The position numbers and the translations under genes were made by a program. The notes below the pieces were generated by a model, which had not been told where the DNA came from, made no database searches, and saw nothing but the letters and a program-made list of their open reading frames with translations. A DNA stretch of 8,980 bases from JBIOWF01 sp044868295 (GTDB lineage Bacteria; Actinomycetota; Actinomycetes; Streptosporangiales; Streptosporangiaceae), in contig JBIOWF010000161.1 of assembly GCA_044868295.1 (NCBI GenBank), positions 1-8,980 of the forward strand, written 5' to 3'. Of this stretch, positions 6,345-8,980 are shown piece by piece (within the stretch, counting starts at the first letter, position 1; each line of letters begins with the position of its first letter).

Positions 6345-6671
6345 TCAGGCCGCGTTCTCGCCGCTCTGGGCGGGATCCTGGGACGTGGCCGTCTGTTCGG
6401 CGTGGAGGCGCTCGCAGTCGGCCAGGTAGCGAGCGGCGGCGTTGAAGATCTGCCGGGCGGTGTCGACGTCGGCCGGGGTGACGTGGCCGCCCCCGGTGGT
6501 CGAGACCGACACGCCCGCCTCGTCGGACTCCAGGGCCAGGTACGGCCGCCCGGACTCTGTCACCAAGGCCCGTGTCCGAAGGTCGGAGGTGTAGAGGGAG
6601 ATCCGAAGGCATGGCGCCTGGTCCGGGTTAATCGACATCGTGACGTAGGTGTACGGCTTGTTGTCGCTCAT
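6345..6671 (-). CDS. Conserved-type AICE hypothetical protein coupled to pra
   Basis: 108 residues, no family recognised. A beta-rich N-terminal half (TYVTMSINPDQAPCLRISLY, then RALVTESGRPYLALESD, about residues 8-50) is followed by a GGGH-containing turn, a helix (TPADVDTARQIFNAAARYLADCERLHAEQ, about 65-93) and a disordered Ser/Gln-rich tail. No signal peptide or membrane segment. ATG at 6671-6669 overlaps the pra stop (ATGA), so it should be translated in fixed ratio with Pra. Soluble, probably cytoplasmic. The location between pra and tra suggests a role in regulation or transfer, but nothing in the sequence proves it. Confidence 0.8.
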   Translation of the reverse strand: MSDNKPYTYVTMSINPDQAPCLRISLYTSDLRTRALVTESGRPYLALESDEAGVSVSTTGGGHVTPADVDTARQIFNAAARYLADCERLHAEQTATSQDPAQSGENAA

Positions 6672-7099
6672 GCCGCCGCCCCGTCCTTGGCGTGCGCGGA
6701 CGCCTTACCCGCGATGGTGGCCGTGCGAGGTGCGCGCATCTCGCGGACCCGGATGGAGTAGGCGAGCCGGTTGCTGTTGCTGTTGACGTAGGGAGTCACC
6801 GAGACTCCGTCGAACTCGACCGGAGTGAACGGCAGGCCCGGCATGGGAGCCGGGGGAACCGGCTGCACCGGGGACAGCACCTTGACTGCCACGGTCTTCT
6901 GAGCGGGCTTGAGGGTCGGGTCGGCGTCCATGACCGCGACCTGCCAGACCAGTTCTCCGGTCTGCTTGTCGCGCGCCTGGACGAACCGGCCGTTGGTCGA
7001 GGCGTCGAAGTCCTTGACCGGCTCGACCTCGCCGACGACGTAGCAGCCGTGCGGGAACACCATGTCGAAGGTGACGGGGATGGGTCCTTGCAGAGCCAT
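6668..7099 (-). CDS. pra: Pra-like activator of replication, integration and excision
   Basis: 143 residues. In pSAM2, Pra is required to activate the replication, excision and integration genes, and its own gene is repressed by KorSA. The sequence here starts ALQGPIPVTFDMVFPHGCYV and includes GRFVQARDKQTGELVWQV (38-54), a Pro-rich VQPVPPAPMPGLPF (78-91) and RLAYSIRVREMRAP (111-124); this pattern matches proteins I know under the Pra name, though I recognise it from memory and cannot align it. There is no obvious helix-turn-helix, so how it activates transcription is not visible. ATG at 7099 is preceded by AGGA with 7-base spacing. A promoter and palindromic repeats lie directly upstream, then korSA on the same strand, the expected regulator/target arrangement. 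The stop overlaps the next gene. Confidence 0.82.
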   Translation of the reverse strand: MALQGPIPVTFDMVFPHGCYVVGEVEPVKDFDASTNGRFVQARDKQTGELVWQVAVMDADPTLKPAQKTVAVKVLSPVQPVPPAPMPGLPFTPVEFDGVSVTPYVNSNSNRLAYSIRVREMRAPRTATIAGKASAHAKDGAAA

Positions 7100-7113
7100 T
7101 TCACGATCCTATT

Positions 7114-7186
7114 CTGTCAACTGACAGGCACTTAACCTATCAACTGACTTGAGCATAAGAGAGCCCACTTGCTAGGTCAAGTGCCT
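7114..7186. promoter_or_regulatory. Palindromic repeats at the pra promoter (probable KorSA operators)
   Basis: Three related elements. CTGTCA/TGACAG (7114-7119 and 7122-7127, spacer AC) is a perfect inverted repeat. CTATCAACTGAC (7137-7148) repeats 11 of 12 bases of 7114-7125, offset by 23. AGGCACTTAACCTA (7126-7139) is the inverse of TAGGTCAAGTGCCT (7173-7186) at 13 of 14 positions. The elements cover the -35 region and the start site of the predicted pra promoter. GntR/HutC-family regulators bind such dyads as dimers, and korSA is adjacent; assignment to KorSA is inference. Confidence 0.65.
7152..7180 (-). promoter_or_regulatory. Promoter of pra
   Basis: On the minus strand TTGACC (7180-7175) and TATGCT (7157-7152) are separated by 17 bases, five and four matches to the sigma-70-type consensus. 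The start would fall near 7145, giving a leader of about 45 bases before the pra ATG. A second possible -10, TAGGAT, lies just before the ATG and would give a nearly leaderless transcript, but has no good -35. The promoter is embedded in the operator repeats. Confidence 0.6.
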
Positions 7187-7203
7187 AAGCTAAGTGGGCT
7201 CTC
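7159..7203 (-). terminator. Long inverted repeat after korSA, overlapping the pra promoter
   Basis: GAGAGCCCACTT (7159-7170) and AAGTGGGCTCTC (7192-7203) are perfect 12-base arms around a 21-base interval, which can fold further (GCT-AGG with CCT-AGC, one bulge). Read from korSA, it begins 14 bases after the stop codon, a terminator-like position, but the following bases are TTATGCTC, not a U run. The arms lie between or beside the -35 and -10 elements of the pra promoter, so it may also act as an operator. Confidence 0.6.
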
Positions 7204-7217
7204 AAGGTGACGCCTCC

Positions 7218-7949
7218 CTAACCGATCGGATAGGCGTCCTCCAGCTCGTGACGGTCGGCCGGCAACAGCACATTCAGCACCGCGAGCGGACGCCCACCCG
7301 GGTCACGCACCGCCGCATACACGTCCAGGACCGGCGTGTTCTTCGGCATGCCGAGCTGCTTGACCTCGTCCGCCGTAGGCATCCGCGCCGTGACCTGCTC
7401 CACGACGTGATCGAACCGGACACCCTTACGCGCCTGGACGTGATCGCGAATCCCTTGCTCCAGCGGCGCAGCGCTGGTCAGGTCCGTACCCTCCGACAGC
7501 TCTAACGGCAGCCAGAGCGAGACAATCTCGGACGGCTCACCGCCACGGGAGACGAGACGACGACGAAGGAACCCCTTGCTCTTGGGCCGCAGATCAAGCA
7601 ACGCGCCCACCCGGTTGGGTGCGGCCACCGCGCCCGCCTCCAGGAGCTCACCAGGGGCGAGCGTCTCCGGGTTCGCCAGGTAGGCGTGACCGGGGCGAGA
7701 TTGTTCGGCCGAAGCCATCGCGGGACGGCCCCGCACGAAACGGCCCTTACCCTGCTGGGACTCGATCCAGCCCTGTTCGCGGAGCATGCGCAGCGCGGCC
7801 ACGACGGTGGGACGTGAGACGCCGAACTCGTGGATGAGCTGGTTCTCACTGGGAAGAAGGGAACCGGGAGGGTAGTCCCCGGCCTCGATACGCCGCTGAA
7901 GTGTCTGCACAAGCTGCGCATACTTCGGGGGCACTGATTCTAGCGACAT
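7218..7949 (-). CDS. korSA: GntR/HutC-family repressor, KorSA-like
   Basis: 243 residues. N-terminal GntR winged helix-turn-helix (about 8-75): PPKYAQLVQTLQRRIEAGDYPPGSLLPSE in three parts, then LIHEFGVSRPTVVAALRMLREQGWIES with wing GKGRFVRG. The rest (about 95-235) is an UTRA ligand-binding domain, placing it in the HutC subfamily like KorSA of pSAM2, which represses pra and transfer functions. A ligand is unknown. I chose ATG at 7949 (MSLESVPPKYAQLV), which begins just before the conserved first helix; the longer frame to 7985 adds an unlike 12 residues and lies over the predicted transcription start. GGTGGACGG upstream is only a fair ribosome binding site. pra lies 118 bases downstream, same strand, with dyad repeats between. 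Loss of this repressor would be expected to induce pra, then replication and excision. Confidence 0.9.
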   Translation of the reverse strand: MSLESVPPKYAQLVQTLQRRIEAGDYPPGSLLPSENQLIHEFGVSRPTVVAALRMLREQGWIESQQGKGRFVRGRPAMASAEQSRPGHAYLANPETLAPGELLEAGAVAAPNRVGALLDLRPKSKGFLRRRLVSRGGEPSEIVSLWLPLELSEGTDLTSAAPLEQGIRDHVQARKGVRFDHVVEQVTARMPTADEVKQLGMPKNTPVLDVYAAVRDPGGRPLAVLNVLLPADRHELEDAYPIG

Positions 7950-7990
7950 CACGACCGTCCACCAGCCGACAGGTTGTTTTACCAAGTTTG

Positions 7991-8019
7991 AGCGTAGCCC
8001 GGCACGGCGTGTCTGTCAC
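7991..8019 (-). promoter_or_regulatory. Candidate korSA promoter
   Basis: On the minus strand GTGACA (8019-8014) and TACGCT (7996-7991) are 17 bases apart, putting the start near 7984 and leaving about 35 bases of leader before the ATG at 7949. The interval 7950-8190 otherwise shows no gene I can support; open frames crossing it are low-complexity. I see no clear copy of the pra operator dyads here, so autoregulation is not evident. Confidence 0.45.
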
Positions 8020-8190
8020 CCCGTCCGACCCCCCACAGCGGAAACCGCAGAGGAAGAAAATGGAAGGCAGGACCACGGACGGGAGGACGACTTCACTCGC
8101 CCGTGATCCTGCCAAAGGCGCGACAAGGCGGGGATGGATGGCACCACCGGCCGCCCCTCCGCGACCGACCACCTCGCCGCGCCAGCTCAT

Positions 8191-8472
8191 TCAGCGGCCC
8201 ACGTAGTCCGCGATCACCTTCGCCGCGCCCTCCACATCCGACACCGGATGTTTCTTCTCGGCCGACTGCCAGGAGTAGAAGGCGCCGCCGTAGCCGACGA
8301 ACACCCACACCGGCATTCCGCCAGCCGGACGGCGGATCATCAACGCCGTGTTGTTGTCGCGCAGCTCACCCACCACGCCCAGCCCGATCAGCCGGTCACG
8401 CAGTTTCAGCAGCTTGTTCGCCTCGCCCTCCAAGGGCATGTTCGCCTGGGCCATGGCCACGATGTAGTTCAT
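8191..8472 (-). CDS. 93-residue protein of unknown function, second gene of a coupled pair
   Basis: No family recognised. Predicted layout: helix with MNYIVAMAQANMPLEG and EANKLLKLRDRLIGLGV (about 1-33), then beta-rich GELRDNNTALMIRRPAGGMPVWVFVGYGG (about 35-63), AFYSWQSAEKKHPV, and a C-terminal helix EGAAKVIADYVGR. This is a small soluble alpha/beta fold with aromatic residues in a strand; no membrane segment or signal peptide. I chose ATG at 8472 because GAAGGGA lies just upstream and the ATG overlaps the stop of the preceding gene (ATGA); a longer frame to 8517 adds Arg/Pro-rich residues that belong to the overlapping gene's shadow. Its partner gene and the divergent XRE regulator suggest a small regulatory module. 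Confidence 0.78.
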   Translation of the reverse strand: MNYIVAMAQANMPLEGEANKLLKLRDRLIGLGVVGELRDNNTALMIRRPAGGMPVWVFVGYGGAFYSWQSAEKKHPVSDVEGAAKVIADYVGR

Positions 8473-8675
8473 GTTCCGTTCCCTTCGGCCCGGCCGCTTC
8501 CGAGGCAGTCGAGACACGCCCGCTCCTCACCCGAGTCGTGATCGTCATTGGTTCCGCCGATGAGGAGCGCACGGCGTGAGTGGCGCTCCTTGGTGCCACG
8601 TCCCCGACACGAAGGACAGGGGCGTGCCTCGCTCTGCTCATCTGGCCGGGTCACCGTCGCCATCTCCTCGTTCAT
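8469..8675 (-). CDS. 68-residue protein with two DnaJ-like CxxCxGxG motifs
   Basis: Residues 20-27 read CPSCRGRG and 54-61 CLDCLGSG; the two CxxCxGxG half-sites are 30 residues apart, as in a single zinc centre of the DnaJ cysteine-rich domain, but no J domain or other DnaJ part is present. The N-terminus is acidic and Thr/Glu-rich; the linker carries KERHSRR and an acidic NDDHD stretch. ATG at 8675 has GAGGG about eight bases upstream. A longer open frame to 8855 is Arg/Cys/Ser-rich and runs through the intergenic region, so I do not accept it. TGA at 8471-8469 overlaps the next gene's ATG. Zinc binding is a fair inference; the function is unknown (RNA, DNA or protein contact are all possible). 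Confidence 0.75.
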   Translation of the reverse strand: MNEEMATVTRPDEQSEARPCPSCRGRGTKERHSRRALLIGGTNDDHDSGEERACLDCLGSGRAEGNGT

Positions 8676-8818
8676 CCGGCGTTCCCTCGTCTGGGAGGCC
8701 GCTTGACGTACCGTGGTTGCTTGATGGCAAGTCCACCGGCAAACAGGGCGCGACAGGACCCCCGAAGATCCCCCCGATACCCCCCTCTTGCACCCCTCGA
8801 CGGGAGGAAGGTCCCGAG
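8676..8818. promoter_or_regulatory. Divergent intergenic region between zinc-protein pair and XRE gene
   Basis: 143 bases separate the two divergent starts and must hold both promoters if both genes are transcribed from here. I see TTGACG at 8703-8708 (plus) without a convincing -10 at the right distance, a small dyad TTGC/GCAA (8717-8720 and 8727-8730), and C-rich runs at 8759-8783. For the plus-strand gene GGAGG at 8803-8807 is a good ribosome binding site 11 bases before the ATG. No promoter can be called with confidence. Confidence 0.4.
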
Positions 8819-8980
8819 ATGCCCGACAGCATCCCGAACGTCCAACTCCGTGCATGGCGCAACTCTCACCAGCTGACCCGCGCGGAGATGGCCGAGCGGA
8901 TCAATCAGACGCCGGTGGGCATCCGGGAACGCCTCACCGTCGACGAGGAGCGCATCCGACGCTGGGAGGCCGGGGAAGTC
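8819..8980 (+). CDS. XRE-family helix-turn-helix regulator (5' part only)
   Basis: The first 54 residues are in the window; the frame is open at the right edge. VQLRAWRNSHQLTRAEMAERIN (8-29) is helix 1 and 2 of an XRE/Cro-type helix-turn-helix, and IRRWEAGEV (46-54) matches the end of the recognition helix region; between them VGIRERLTVDEER forms a somewhat longer insert than in a minimal Cro domain. Such proteins occur in many Streptomyces chromosomes and AICEs, often beside small partner proteins. ATG at 8819 follows GGAGGAAGG. It is the only element gene in this window on the plus strand, divergent from the zinc-protein pair. Its C-terminal domain, and so its specific type, lies outside the window. 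Confidence 0.85.
   Translation, partial: MPDSIPNVQLRAWRNSHQLTRAEMAERINQTPVGIRERLTVDEERIRRWEAGEV

Noticed and set aside
7846..8190. Minus-strand open frame across the korSA upstream region
   Set aside because: Overlaps korSA in another frame, low-complexity, no ribosome binding site, and occupies the predicted korSA promoter.
8676..8855. Longer N-terminus for the DnaJ-motif protein
   Set aside because: The extra 60 residues are Arg/Ser/Cys-rich without family features, run into the divergent XRE gene, and the inner ATG at 8675 has a good ribosome binding site.
1..8980. CRISPR array, restriction, retron or other known defence system
   Set aside because: No regularly spaced repeat units and no reverse transcriptase, methylase or nuclease gene beyond RepSA and the recombinases were seen.

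Overview
The window is high-GC DNA with the codon use, small zinc-ribbon proteins and gene families of a Streptomyces-like actinomycete; the species cannot be fixed from the sequence. Most of it (about 1187 to the right edge) reads as an actinomycete integrative and conjugative element (AICE) of the pSAM2 type. This call rests on gene content and order: tyrosine integrase, excisionase, RepSA-type replication initiator, 59-residue zinc ribbon, FtsK/SpoIIIE-type DNA translocase, a small unknown protein, the activator Pra and the GntR-family repressor KorSA, all on the minus strand.

Layout: 1-818 is a broken DDE transposase (plus strand, frameshifted near 120, C-terminus lost at about 818). 819-1186 has no convincing gene but holds a cluster of short hairpins and a 20-base direct repeat. 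1187-1230 is the 3' part of a tRNA gene with a CAT anticodon, the probable attachment core. 1231-1477 carries inverted and direct repeats (candidate integrase/excisionase arm sites) and the terminator of the element's main operon. 1478-6261 is a chain of five genes, read tra > zinc ribbon > repSA > xis > int, in which every junction is a 4-base start/stop overlap. 6345-7099 is a coupled pair, pra plus an unknown gene, under a well-formed promoter overlapped by palindromes likely bound by KorSA. korSA itself is 7218-7949. At the right end a coupled two-gene minus-strand unit (68-residue double-CxxC protein, then a 93-residue unknown) diverges from an XRE-family regulator that runs off the window.

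Expected working, by analogy with pSAM2: KorSA keeps pra silent; when repression is lifted Pra turns on the replication, excision and transfer genes; Int and Xis excise the element, RepSA replicates it by rolling circle, and the translocase moves double-stranded DNA between mycelia. No spread (spd) gene and no Nudix pif gene lies in the window; they may lie to the right.

The main puzzles are the missing 5' half of the tRNA on the integrase side, which does not fit a simple integrated end, the structured region 819-1186, the layered palindromes at the pra promoter, and the uncharacterised small-gene module at 8191-8980.
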